Shown here: positions 7,325 through 13,716 of the stretch, one piece after another
Layout of the letters: each line of letters opens with the position of its first letter
Numbering within the stretch: the first letter of the stretch is position 1
Source: a virus
Virus record (IMG/VR): IMGVR_UViG_3300009285_003503
Span: 1-21,538 of that record
Length of the DNA: 21,538 bases
Reading direction: 5' to 3' (one strand)
The notes under the pieces: generated by a model
Told to the model about the DNA's origin: nothing
Seen by the model: only the letters and a program-made list of their open reading frames with translations
The model's database searches: none
Translations under genes and position numbers: made by a program

Positions 7325-7432
7325 TGTTCTGAAACCTTTAGCTCACAAAGGTATGAACATCACCACCAGCCAGAATCAACCTCGACAGTGCCAGCGGGTC
7401 TTGCCCGTTGGGTGAGCCACTGTCGGGGTTTT
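7325..7432 (+). ncRNA. Candidate structured leader or small RNA before the nuclease gene
   Basis: From the predicted start near 7325 to the T-run at 7432 there is no good ORF, but there are two hairpins. The first is built from GTGGTG (7321-7326) pairing with CACCAC (7361-7366), TTC with GAA, and a perfect inner ACCTTT (7334-7339)/AAAGGT (7347-7352) stem with a 7-base loop. The second is the terminator-like hairpin at 7380-7432. The product would be an RNA of roughly 110 nt, or the attenuated leader of the nuclease gene. Both readings are inferred from base pairing; no RNA family is recognised. Confidence 0.4.
7380..7432 (+). terminator. Terminator-like or attenuator hairpin
   Basis: CCTCGACAGTG (7380-7390) pairs with CACTGTCGGGG (7418-7428) as 11 base pairs with one G-T wobble, and TTTT follows at 7429-7432. 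Inside the large loop GCGGG and CCCGT make a second short stem. This has the form of a Rho-independent terminator, although the loop is long. It would end either the upstream operon or the short transcript from 7290. Because the nuclease ATG at 7445 lies just downstream, it may also act as an attenuator. Confidence 0.55.
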
Positions 7433-7444
7433 CCATTCTACACC

Positions 7445-8143
7445 ATGGACACAGACTCCGCCCCCCTTGAGCCGATTTACATGAAGCCGCTACGGTGGCC
7501 GACAACCTCCCAAGAATCGGCATACCTGAATATGCGACAGAACCAGAACCGGGTCATGTCCCGCACGAATCCAAATGAGAATTGGCTCGCAGACAAACTC
7601 AAAGAAGCCGGACTGAGGTTCAAGCGTCAGCGGCGATGGGGATACCGCATCTTCGATTTCTGGTCTGCGCACCTAGGAATAGCCGTTGAAAGCGACGGTC
7701 CTGAACACGACAAGGATTACGATGGATACCGGGATGAGTACAACTACCGTCGCAGCGGCATCATTGTGTTGCGGGTTCGGAACCGGAACGAAGAAGACAC
7801 CGCCAAGGTAATCGAGAAAATCAAGAAGGCTCGCACGTGGAAGCAACGCAGAGAAGCAATGGGGCTACATGCTACGTCTCAACAAGAACGACGAAAATGG
7901 GTTACCGATTCTGACCATCCAGCCCCACTAGACCGATTCCCCCATATCGAACGTCCGTATTGTGCTCTATGCCGAGCGCGCCGACGCCTTGAGCCTGGAA
8001 CGACTTTATGCCAACGCTGCGGACGTATCGTGAGGGAAGCAGCCAAGGTTAGGTTTACCATGGACCCGGCAAACCCTAACTATACCCTCAACAGGTTCAA
8101 GAAGGGCGCAAAACGCGCACGAAAGGCAGCGCGTAGGCATTAG
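7445..8143 (+). CDS. DUF559/Vsr-like PD-(D/E)XK endonuclease with C-terminal zinc ribbon
   Basis: The 232-residue product has a very-short-patch-repair-like nuclease core at about 40-130. It contains NENWLADKLKEAGLRF, the strand GYRIFDFW with D71, the catalytic-type VESDGPEH (E82, D84, H88), and a closing SGIIVLRVRNRN. Residues 173-192 are a zinc ribbon with C173, C176, C189 and C192, and the tail is highly basic, suiting DNA binding. Such proteins act as DNA nicking or cutting enzymes, including free-standing homing endonucleases in phages. Unlike nearly every neighbour, no start has a convincing ribosome binding site: 7388 (GTG inside a hairpin), 7445, 7481, 7532 and 7556 are all possible. 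I chose 7445 as the first ATG after the hairpin. Promoter before and terminator after the block suggest an acquired cassette. Confidence 0.8.
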   Translation: MDTDSAPLEPIYMKPLRWPTTSQESAYLNMRQNQNRVMSRTNPNENWLADKLKEAGLRFKRQRRWGYRIFDFWSAHLGIAVESDGPEHDKDYDGYRDEYNYRRSGIIVLRVRNRNEEDTAKVIEKIKKARTWKQRREAMGLHATSQQERRKWVTDSDHPAPLDRFPHIERPYCALCRARRRLEPGTTLCQRCGRIVREAAKVRFTMDPANPNYTLNRFKKGAKRARKAARRH

Positions 8144-8189
8144 ACCCCATCGCCCCCCGGCCCACCCGAAGAACAGGAGACAGACTTCC

Positions 8190-8234
8190 ATGACGGACAT
8201 CCAGACTGCCGACGTTCGGGAGGATAAACGATGA
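8190..8234 (+). CDS. 14-codon ORF coupled to a membrane peptide
   Basis: An AGGAG nine bases upstream and an ATGA overlap with the next ORF support translation of this tiny frame (MTDIQTADVREDKR). It lies 46 bases after the nuclease stop. Its leader GAACAGGAG is repeated in front of the ORF at 8336. It may be a coupling leader rather than a functional peptide; the sequence offers nothing further. Confidence 0.35.
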   Translation: MTDIQTADVREDKR

Positions 8235-8317
8235 TGACTCTAGTGTGTATGCTTTTGGTGGCGGTGGGTATGGCGGTCGCCTTTTTTGCCTTTCTGCGGA
8301 GTATCCCTCGGTCGTAA
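8231..8317 (+). CDS. 28-residue single-pass membrane peptide
   Basis: The start ATGATG overlaps the previous stop and is preceded by GGGAGG at good distance. The product MMTLVCMLLVAVGMAVAFFA followed by FLRSIPRS is a single hydrophobic helix with a short basic end, predicting an inner-membrane peptide. It resembles the peptide at 7185 in design but not in sequence. Whether it works with the nuclease block or with lysis or entry cannot be told. Confidence 0.55.
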   Translation: MMTLVCMLLVAVGMAVAFFAFLRSIPRS

Positions 8318-8335
8318 GAACAGGAGCCCGATCCC

Positions 8336-8578
8336 ATGACCGATAACCAGCTCGACGGCGACCCCTGCGAGGCTGAGGCCCGATCCGACATGCCGGCGCC
8401 ATTGCCGCCACCGGACGATAACCGTGGCGTGGCGTACTACCAGCTTGTGGCTACGTCGTTGGTGCGGGCGTTGCGGCCTGACCTGGCGGGGATGCGTCTT
8501 CAGTGGGAAGACCTGCGCCATGTTGACCCGAACGGGATAGTCCGCGCGTTCATCCGCCAGCAGACGAAGAACCGGTAG
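8336..8578 (+). CDS. Small phage protein of unknown function
   Basis: This is an 80-residue ORF with AGGAG well placed before the ATG. The first 30 residues are acidic and Pro-rich (probably disordered), and the remainder is helical (GVAYYQLVATSLVRALRPDL). It is the last gene before the strong terminator at 8609. No family is recognised. Codon use with G or C at third positions matches the phage core rather than the nuclease gene. Confidence 0.65.
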   Translation: MTDNQLDGDPCEAEARSDMPAPLPPPDDNRGVAYYQLVATSLVRALRPDLAGMRLQWEDLRHVDPNGIVRAFIRQQTKNR

Positions 8579-8608
8579 AGTCCGCAATACTTTGCGAAGC
8601 ACACATGA

Positions 8609-8634
8609 AGCCCCTGACTATCCAGGGGCTTTTT
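8609..8634 (+). terminator. Rho-independent terminator
   Basis: AGCCCCTG (8609-8616) and CAGGGGCT (8623-8630) form a perfect 8-bp GC-rich stem with a 6-base loop ACTATC, followed immediately by TTTT. It lies 30 bases after the stop of the 8336 gene and would end transcription of the nuclease block. Confidence 0.88.
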
Positions 8635-8670
8635 CGTGTCTGCCTTCTGGCCACATCTCCCCAACCTGAC

Positions 8671-8699
8671 TTGACAATACTCGCCAACCGTATTACTGT
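8671..8699 (+). promoter_or_regulatory. Sigma-70-like promoter candidate
   Basis: A perfect -35 TTGACA (8671-8676), a 17-base spacer and a -10-like TACTGT (8694-8699) lie 37 bases after the terminator at 8609-8634. The expected start is near 8706. It would drive the non-coding stretch up to 8879 and, by read-through, the head operon beginning at 8929. It shares TTGACAA and spacing with the 7290 candidate. Confidence 0.55.
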
Positions 8700-8705
8700 C
8701 TCTGT

Positions 8706-8879
8706 CGTAGGCGCAGCGGGTACACTGGTTGTACAGGCTGTGTCCACATAGCACGGGAGAACAAGGACCGGGCAACAAGACGGGCTAGCTACCCGGTGTG
8801 TTGCTGAGCAAAGTCAACCGTCCTGCAACCTAAGCGCGACTGATGGCGGCACCGCCCCGTCCATTGGTCGCGCTTTTTG
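8706..8879 (+). ncRNA. Candidate phage small RNA with four hairpins
   Basis: Between the 8671 promoter candidate and the terminator at 8833-8879 there is no supported ORF, yet the sequence is full of stems. GTACA/TGTAC lies at 8720-8734 (5 bp, 5-base loop). GCTGTG/CATAGC lies at 8737-8752 (6 bp with one G-U, loop TCCA). A two-part stem GCAACA...TGTTGC enclosing CGGG...CCCG lies at 8772-8804. The terminator stem closes it. This gives a transcript of about 170 nt. It does not fold as a tRNA and I recognise no RNA family. It could be a regulatory RNA, a structural or packaging RNA, or a leader controlling the head genes. Confidence 0.45.
8833..8879 (+). terminator. Strong Rho-independent terminator
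   Basis: AGCGCGAC (8833-8840) pairs perfectly with GTCGCGCT (8867-8874), and the stem extends inward through TGATGG/CCATTG with two wobbles to about 14 bp. A TTTTT tract follows at 8874-8878. It sits 50 bases before the next gene's ATG, so it closes the short transcript from 8671 rather than a protein-coding operon. Confidence 0.85.
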
Positions 8880-8928
8880 TTTGCCCGGTTCTCTCCCCTG
8901 CCGTTCAGCACCAAGCACACAGGAACGA

Positions 8929-9261
8929 ATGAACATCGACGTTAAGCACTACGCCAAGAGCAACAGCGACCGCATTCTGTCGCTGGCGAAGGCGCGTGAG
9001 ACCGGGACGGGGCGCGCGCTGCTTGAGGCGGCTGACCTGAAGATTTCAGAGGAACAGAACTCCGTGGTACGGCGTCCGCGTCGGGACGAAGCGGATATCA
9101 CAAACGACCTGTACTTCCGCCTCGGCTTCATCGCCGGTATCACCTGGGTTCTGGACCTGGAAACGTCCGCGCGGCGGCTGATGCAAGGAATCGCCGGCGA
9201 GGACGCTTCCGAAGACGAAGACTACAACCCGACGCGGGAGAAGCAAGGTCTACCGGCGTGA
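8929..9261 (+). CDS. Small acidic phage protein of unknown function
   Basis: This is a 110-residue ORF, first gene after the terminator. The ATG at 8929 has AGGAA upstream; an in-frame extension to 8881 would start inside the terminator T-run and is rejected. The N-terminal half is helical with mixed charge, the segment DLYFRLGFIAGITWVLDLE (about 63-81) is hydrophobic-aromatic, and the last 25 residues are very acidic (GEDASEDEDY). It may be a head-assembly accessory; no family is recognised. Confidence 0.7.
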   Translation: MNIDVKHYAKSNSDRILSLAKARETGTGRALLEAADLKISEEQNSVVRRPRRDEADITNDLYFRLGFIAGITWVLDLETSARRLMQGIAGEDASEDEDYNPTREKQGLPA

Positions 9262-9304
9262 GCGAACCCCATGCCGGTGGTGTGTGAGCAAGGAGACCTG
9301 AACC

Positions 9305-10303
9305 ATGAGCCGCCCGACATTCCCGAACCGCGAAGAGACGGTGAACGCAGACTGGACGTTCAAGAAGAACGTGGCCGTGAAGGGCACACTGACCGGCGGC
9401 AACGTCGGCTACAAGGGCCAGGGCAAGGAGTTCTACGTAGACGCCGTGAGCGGCAGCGACGGCTACGACGGCCTGACAGCGAAGACGGCCAAGGCCAGTC
9501 TCGCCGCGGCGTACGCACTGACGACCAGCGGCAAGAACGACACCATCTACCTGCTTTCCAGCACGAGCATGATGAACCTCGCCGCGACCCTCACCTGGTC
9601 CAAGTCGGAGACGCATTTGGTCGGGGTCGGATCACCGAGCCGGATGGCGCAACGCGCCAGGATCGGGCATTCCGCCAACTTCAGTCCGCTCATCACGGTG
9701 TCCGGGGATGGGTGCTTGTTCAGCAACCTGTACATCAGCCATGGCCGTGGCAGCGCGACGAACCTGATTGCTGTCACGATCACGGGCGGGCGCAACGCAT
9801 TTGAAAACGTGCACTTTGCCGGGCCGCAGCACGCTACGGAAGCCGCTGAGGCAACGTACATGACGGTGAACATCAGCGGAGCCGATGCCGCGGAAAATAC
9901 GTTCGTCGGCTGCGTGTTAGGCAACAACACCATTGCTCGTTCTGCCGCGAACTGCGCAGTGAACTTCACGGGCGGCGCGCCCCGGACGTTCTTCGAGGAC
10001 TGCTACTTCGTGATGATGTCCAGCGCGGCAACCCCGGTGCACGTCGCAATCGACGCCACGGGCATTGACCGATTCGCGATCTTCAAAAACTGCTTCTTCC
10101 ACAGCCACGGCACGACCCTGACCCAGGCCATTGACTCGAACATCAGCGATACGACGAACCGGCAGGTGTTCATCCTCGGTGATAGCGTGTCGGTCGGTGC
10201 GACTGACATTGCGGACGCGACCGGGGACGGCACGATTTGGTTCAAGCCGGACACGGCTACCGCGAACGTGGCATTGCTCGGCGTGAACGTGGCCGTGGCG
10301 TAA
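9305..10303 (+). CDS. Beta-helix (pectate-lyase-like) virion protein, possible head fibre or decoration
   Basis: This is a 332-residue protein with AAGGAG before the ATG. Residues 43-66 (FYVDAVSGSDGYDGLTAKTA region) match the opening of right-handed parallel beta-helix proteins, where a signal of the form YVD-GSD-DG-T precedes the solenoid. After it come repeated short rungs with Asn, Gly and Phe/Val at intervals (LFSNLYISHG, AFENVHFAG, NTFVGCVLGNN, TFFEDCYFVM, AIFKNCFFHS), the usual look of stacked turns. Its place upstream of the scaffold and capsid genes argues for a head-surface fibre or decoration more than a tail spike. No catalytic residues can be assigned by eye, so glycan cleavage is not claimed. 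Confidence 0.7.
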   Translation: MSRPTFPNREETVNADWTFKKNVAVKGTLTGGNVGYKGQGKEFYVDAVSGSDGYDGLTAKTAKASLAAAYALTTSGKNDTIYLLSSTSMMNLAATLTWSKSETHLVGVGSPSRMAQRARIGHSANFSPLITVSGDGCLFSNLYISHGRGSATNLIAVTITGGRNAFENVHFAGPQHATEAAEATYMTVNISGADAAENTFVGCVLGNNTIARSAANCAVNFTGGAPRTFFEDCYFVMMSSAATPVHVAIDATGIDRFAIFKNCFFHSHGTTLTQAIDSNISDTTNRQVFILGDSVSVGATDIADATGDGTIWFKPDTATANVALLGVNVAVA

Positions 10304-10320
10304 GCGGGGAGGAACCGACG

Positions 10321-10512
10321 ATGGCCAAGAAAATTGTCAAGGCGAAGATGTTCAAGACGTGCCAGTTCTGCCAAGGCAGCGGCAAGGAGCCGGTGCGCGC
10401 CGAAGATGGCACGCCGACTGAAGACGAACAGGATTGCAGCCAGTGTCTTGGAACCGGCGGCAACGAGACCGGCTGGGTTGAGATTCCCAAGGATGTTCTT
10501 GCGGAACCCTAA
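10321..10512 (+). CDS. DnaJ-type zinc-finger-like small protein
   Basis: This is a 63-residue protein with GGAGG upstream of its ATG. It holds two CxxCxGxG elements, CQFCQGSG at 14-21 and CSQCLGTG at 39-46, the repeated unit of the DnaJ cysteine-rich domain that binds zinc and unfolded protein. Here only two of the usual four units are present and there is no J domain. Such mini zinc proteins are frequent in phage genomes and may act as a chaperone or nucleic-acid binder. Its location just before the scaffold gene makes an assembly role attractive but unproven. Confidence 0.75.
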   Translation: MAKKIVKAKMFKTCQFCQGSGKEPVRAEDGTPTEDEQDCSQCLGTGGNETGWVEIPKDVLAEP

Positions 10513-10546
10513 GCACGACAAAGCCACAAAAACAACGGAGGCGCAG

Positions 10547-11608
10547 ATGGACGCCCAGGACAAGGCTGACAAGAACACGGAGAAAGACACCGACACCGCA
10601 GAGGCACCCGCAAGCCTGATCGACGGTAATGATGACGAGCAGGACGTAGTGACCGACGCATCCTTCGGTGACGGCTTCGACGAGGCGGCGGCAAAGGACA
10701 CACCGGCAGTAAAACCGCCCAAGAGTGCGACGAAGAAAACCGCCGCGAAGAAACAGCCAGCCATGCCTGCGGCGGCTGAGGACGCGGAGCCCGAACAGGA
10801 AGACGAGGACGCAACCGGAGAGGAGGGCCAAGCAGAACCCACAGAAGACCCGACAACTGAACAGCAGACCGCAGATGCGGCGGCGAAAGCCGAACCCAAG
10901 CCAACTGCCGAAGAAGCCAGCGCCAACGAGCGCGCCGAACAGGAGTACGAGCGGCAGATGGCCGAACGCGGCACACCGGTAAAGAAGCCGGTGCCGGCCC
11001 CCGTGAAGCCGCCAGAGACCGAGAAACCAGCGGCCCCAGTCGCGCCCGCGGCAGAACCGCAGCAGGGCTTTGTCCTACCGTCCAAGTTCAAACTCGGGGA
11101 CGTGGAAGTTGACTTGGAAGAAGTCAAGCGCGACTTCCCGGAAGCCGCCGCCTATGCCGAGGCCATCAAGGTCGCCGCGGAGCAAGCGATAGCCAAGCAA
11201 CACGACGAACTTGTGGCGCTTCGCTATCACGTGTTGCAGCAGCAGCAGCAGGTGGAACTGGCTGAGTTCAGGCGCGCGATTGAATCGAAGCATCCCGGCG
11301 CCATTGAATTAGTGCGCACGGCCCCGTTCCAGGAGTGGATGAAGTCGCAGAAAGACTCGACCAAGTTCCTGTTCGAACAGGGTGGCGAACCCGGCGCGGA
11401 TGCAGTCCTAGCGCTCTACACGGTGCATACGTCTAGGACGGCCGCCGCGGTGCATGACACCAAGGCAAAGGCCAAGCTGGACCGCCAGCAGCAGTTGCAC
11501 TCCGGGACGGTCCACAGCCCCTCGACAGTGAAGACTGGCAAGACGCGGAAACCTCAAGAGGACTTTGACGATGGGTTCGACCTCGCCGCAAGTGATGACC
11601 GCCGGTGA
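10547..11608 (+). CDS. Probable capsid scaffolding protein
   Basis: The start ATG at 10547 has GGAGG six bases upstream; an earlier in-frame ATG at 10493 would overlap the zinc-finger gene. The 353-residue product has a long, acidic, Ala/Glu/Lys/Pro-rich disordered half (1-180). It then has a helical and coiled-coil part with Gln-rich LRYHVLQQQQQVELAEFR, and a charged C-terminal tail (DDGFDLAASDDRR). Composition, acidity and place directly before the capsid gene are typical of scaffolding proteins, which template the prohead and then leave or are cleaved. No sequence motif is diagnostic, so the call rests on composition and synteny. Its 3' end overlaps the next start by about 38 bases in another frame. 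Confidence 0.75.
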   Translation: MDAQDKADKNTEKDTDTAEAPASLIDGNDDEQDVVTDASFGDGFDEAAAKDTPAVKPPKSATKKTAAKKQPAMPAAAEDAEPEQEDEDATGEEGQAEPTEDPTTEQQTADAAAKAEPKPTAEEASANERAEQEYERQMAERGTPVKKPVPAPVKPPETEKPAAPVAPAAEPQQGFVLPSKFKLGDVEVDLEEVKRDFPEAAAYAEAIKVAAEQAIAKQHDELVALRYHVLQQQQQVELAEFRRAIESKHPGAIELVRTAPFQEWMKSQKDSTKFLFEQGGEPGADAVLALYTVHTSRTAAAVHDTKAKAKLDRQQQLHSGTVHSPSTVKTGKTRKPQEDFDDGFDLAASDDRR

Positions 11609-11780
11609 TATGACGTTCCTGCCACAGTATGGCGGCGCGACGTTCACCGTTGACACGAACGCGGAAACGCGTTGCCCGGTCTGCGGTATGAAGTTTTTCA
11701 CCGGACATCTTGCGCCTGGCAGCGTGATTGAGATCCGTTGTCGCAAGTGCAAGACGTTCACGAAGTACAAGGCGGTGTAG
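11571..11780 (+). CDS. Com-like zinc-ribbon protein
   Basis: This is a 69-residue protein with two CxxC pairs, CPVCGMKFF at 35-43 and IRCRKCKTFTKYK at 55-67. The pattern RCxxCxKxF-(G-rich turn)-IEIRCxxCKTxT resembles Com, the small RNA-binding zinc finger of Mu-like phages that activates mom translation. I chose ATG 11571 because AGAGGA precedes it inside the scaffold gene; starts at 11595 or 11610 also keep the whole zinc ribbon. No mom-like gene is in the window, so an RNA-binding regulatory role for the neighbouring capsid genes or a plain zinc-binding role are both open. Confidence 0.7.
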   Translation: MGSTSPQVMTAGDMTFLPQYGGATFTVDTNAETRCPVCGMKFFTGHLAPGSVIEIRCRKCKTFTKYKAV

Positions 11781-11897
11781 TACCACCGACAAACCAGACC
11801 ACTCGCCTGAAGACCACCGAGTCTCCGTGCGTTGCGACGCTGGAAACAGCAACCCGACAGCAGACGCTGCCGGGGCAAACCACAAGGAGACTCGAAC

Positions 11898-12908
11898 ATG
11901 GCAACGCTCAACACAACGGGAACCATCAGTTTCCGTACCAACGGGTATGCCGTTGGTCGCCTGCTCAAGCGCGCACAGCCGAATCTCGTCACTGAGCGGT
12001 TCGGTCAGATCGACCCGCAGGGCGAGAAGAAAACCAAGACGCGCAAGTTCCGCCGCCACGAGGCCATCTCGCCGGCTATCGCGCCCGTCGCCGAGGGTAT
12101 TGTACCCAGCGGCGCGCAGCTCAACGTGACCGACCTTGAATGCTCGCTGGAGCAGTACGTCCAGGTCATCTGGATCACGGACCAGGTGCAGGACTTCTGC
12201 GAAGACAACGTGCTCCAGGACTCGGTGGACAACCTGAGTGTCGCGTTCAGTGAGACCATTGAACTCATCCGGTTCGCGGTACTCAAAGCCGGTACCAACG
12301 TCTTCTACGCCAACAACGTGACCAGCCGCGCCACGGTTAACAGCCCGCCGGTCCTTGGCGACATTCGTCGTGTGGTGCGCAGCCTGCGGAAGAACCGCGC
12401 GCAGACCATCAGCAAGGTGGTTGACGCCAGCGTGAAGTACGGCACGACCCCGGTCGAAGAGGCGTACTTCGCAATCATCCCGACCGAGCTTGAGTCCGAC
12501 GTGCGCAACATCACCGGGTTCAGCCCAGCGAGTGAGTACGGCAATGCCCTGCCGCACGAGCTTGGCAAGGTCGAGAACGTGCGGTTCATGCTCAGCAACG
12601 TACTCACCGGCTGGTCTGCGGCTGGTGCAAGCGGCACGGTCTACCTGTCCGGTGGCGTTGCGGTCTCAACTGCGGCGTCGTGCGACGTGTATCCGATCCT
12701 GGTCTTCGGCCAGAACGCCTACGGCATTGTGCCGTTCAAGGGCAAGAACGCGGTCAAGATCATGGTCCAGAACCCCGACACGCCGAGCGTTGCCGACCCG
12801 GCCGGCCAGAAGGGCTTTGTGTCTGGCAAGATGTACCAGACGGCGATCATCACGCAGGACTTGTGGATGGCGCGGGTTGAGTGCGCGGCCACCGCGAACC
12901 CGACCTAA
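11898..12908 (+). CDS. Major capsid protein, N4-gp56 family
   Basis: This is the main building block of the icosahedral head. The 336-residue product shows the signature run of the N4-gp56 family. A P-V-A-E-G-I-V-P stretch (about 56-63) is followed by LEQYVQVIWITDQVQDF, then the helix with NLSVAFSETIELIRFAVLKAG, TNVFYANN, and the C-terminal YPILVFGQNAYGIVPFKG block. The length is near that of the family. The ATG at 11898 has AAGGAG nine bases before it; the upstream in-frame extension to 11832 has no support. The roughly 117-base gap before it carries no other ORF and may hold its strong translation signals. Position after the scaffold is as expected. Confidence 0.92.
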   Translation: MATLNTTGTISFRTNGYAVGRLLKRAQPNLVTERFGQIDPQGEKKTKTRKFRRHEAISPAIAPVAEGIVPSGAQLNVTDLECSLEQYVQVIWITDQVQDFCEDNVLQDSVDNLSVAFSETIELIRFAVLKAGTNVFYANNVTSRATVNSPPVLGDIRRVVRSLRKNRAQTISKVVDASVKYGTTPVEEAYFAIIPTELESDVRNITGFSPASEYGNALPHELGKVENVRFMLSNVLTGWSAAGASGTVYLSGGVAVSTAASCDVYPILVFGQNAYGIVPFKGKNAVKIMVQNPDTPSVADPAGQKGFVSGKMYQTAIITQDLWMARVECAATANPT

Positions 12909-12975
12909 CCCACCGCAACCCAAGCATGAACACCTGAGCGAATAGGACGAACAAGGACAAAGGAGAAAAAGACAC

Positions 12976-13698
12976 ATGAAGGTCATGGCAACATTCAACG
13001 GCACCGGTGCTGGCGTTTACCTGTGCCTCGGCTTCCTCCCGGAAGCCGCAGAACTTCGCGCCATTGAGGACGCCGATGAGGCGTACGTTGTGTACAGCAA
13101 GGGGATGCGCGCGGCGGAGCAGTCGGACGGCGTGTATTACGTCGGTTCATCTGGCGCGTTGCAGACGGCCGCCGCTACGGCAGGCACCTACCTGCAACCG
13201 TACTACGGCAACGACCTGCTCACCGCAGCGTTGCAGACCAGTGTTGGCTACGGCGAGGGCGTTTACCTCGGCTGGGACGCCATCCAGGACTACCGCGCGA
13301 ACCTCACCTACGGGTGTCTCTCCACGCTGATCAACACGTGGACGCTCGGCAGTGCCGCGAACCGCACCGGGAACGTCAACGACGACACGGTGTCCAGCGG
13401 GAACCGTATCGGCGAAGGCTCGCGTATCACCATTCGCGAGACGGCGACCGGGCTGGTCAAGACCGCGACCGTTGAGGCGTGGACCGCCGGCCAGGGAATT
13501 GCCGCCAACGAGGTCACCTTGAGCGTCTCGATTTCGAGCGGCACGGTGCTCCGCATCACCGGCATGTACGACCTGGTTCCGATTGCCATCGGGAAGGTCA
13601 CGCCGCAAGGCATCTACTGCGCCGGCAGCACCGGGGTCAACGTCAACGATGAGATTCAGATGCTCATCGCGGAGACGTACGACAACGCCACGGCGTAA
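12976..13698 (+). CDS. Virion protein, possible head decoration protein
   Basis: This is a 240-residue protein, 67 bases after the capsid gene, with AAGGAG well placed before the ATG. It is rich in Gly, Ala, Thr and Tyr, with alternating polar and hydrophobic residues suggesting an all-beta fold (GVYYVGSSGAL, VTLSVSISSGTVLRITGMY). It has no signal peptide, no membrane helix and no enzyme motif. Small beta proteins immediately after the capsid gene are commonly decoration or head-completion proteins, and that is the basis of this call. A strong hairpin follows at 13717. Confidence 0.65.
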   Translation: MKVMATFNGTGAGVYLCLGFLPEAAELRAIEDADEAYVVYSKGMRAAEQSDGVYYVGSSGALQTAAATAGTYLQPYYGNDLLTAALQTSVGYGEGVYLGWDAIQDYRANLTYGCLSTLINTWTLGSAANRTGNVNDDTVSSGNRIGEGSRITIRETATGLVKTATVEAWTAGQGIAANEVTLSVSISSGTVLRITGMYDLVPIAIGKVTPQGIYCAGSTGVNVNDEIQMLIAETYDNATA

Positions 13699-13716
13699 GT
13701 TTTCCGCCCCGCCCTA

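Larger units (their letters stand above)
8579..8928 (+). other. Gene-free regulatory stretch
   Basis: This 350-base gap holds no supported ORF. In order it contains the terminator at 8609-8634, the promoter candidate at 8671-8699, the structured non-coding transcript candidate, the terminator at 8833-8879, and about 50 bases of leader with a ribosome binding site for the gene at 8929. The last part shows no other structure that I can see. Confidence 0.7.

Noticed and set aside
8700-8880. Possible tRNA in the structured gap
   Set aside because: No D-loop or T-loop consensus and the stems do not make a cloverleaf; a CCA end is absent.
10003-11608. Minus-strand frame of 374 codons over the scaffold gene
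   Set aside because: Ser/Ala-rich complement of the scaffold's Ala/Glu/Lys-rich coding bias; the plus-strand gene has a ribosome binding site and expected neighbours.
11433-12557. Minus-strand frame of 374 codons over the capsid gene
   Set aside because: It overlaps the confidently assigned N4-gp56 capsid gene and carries no recognisable protein features.
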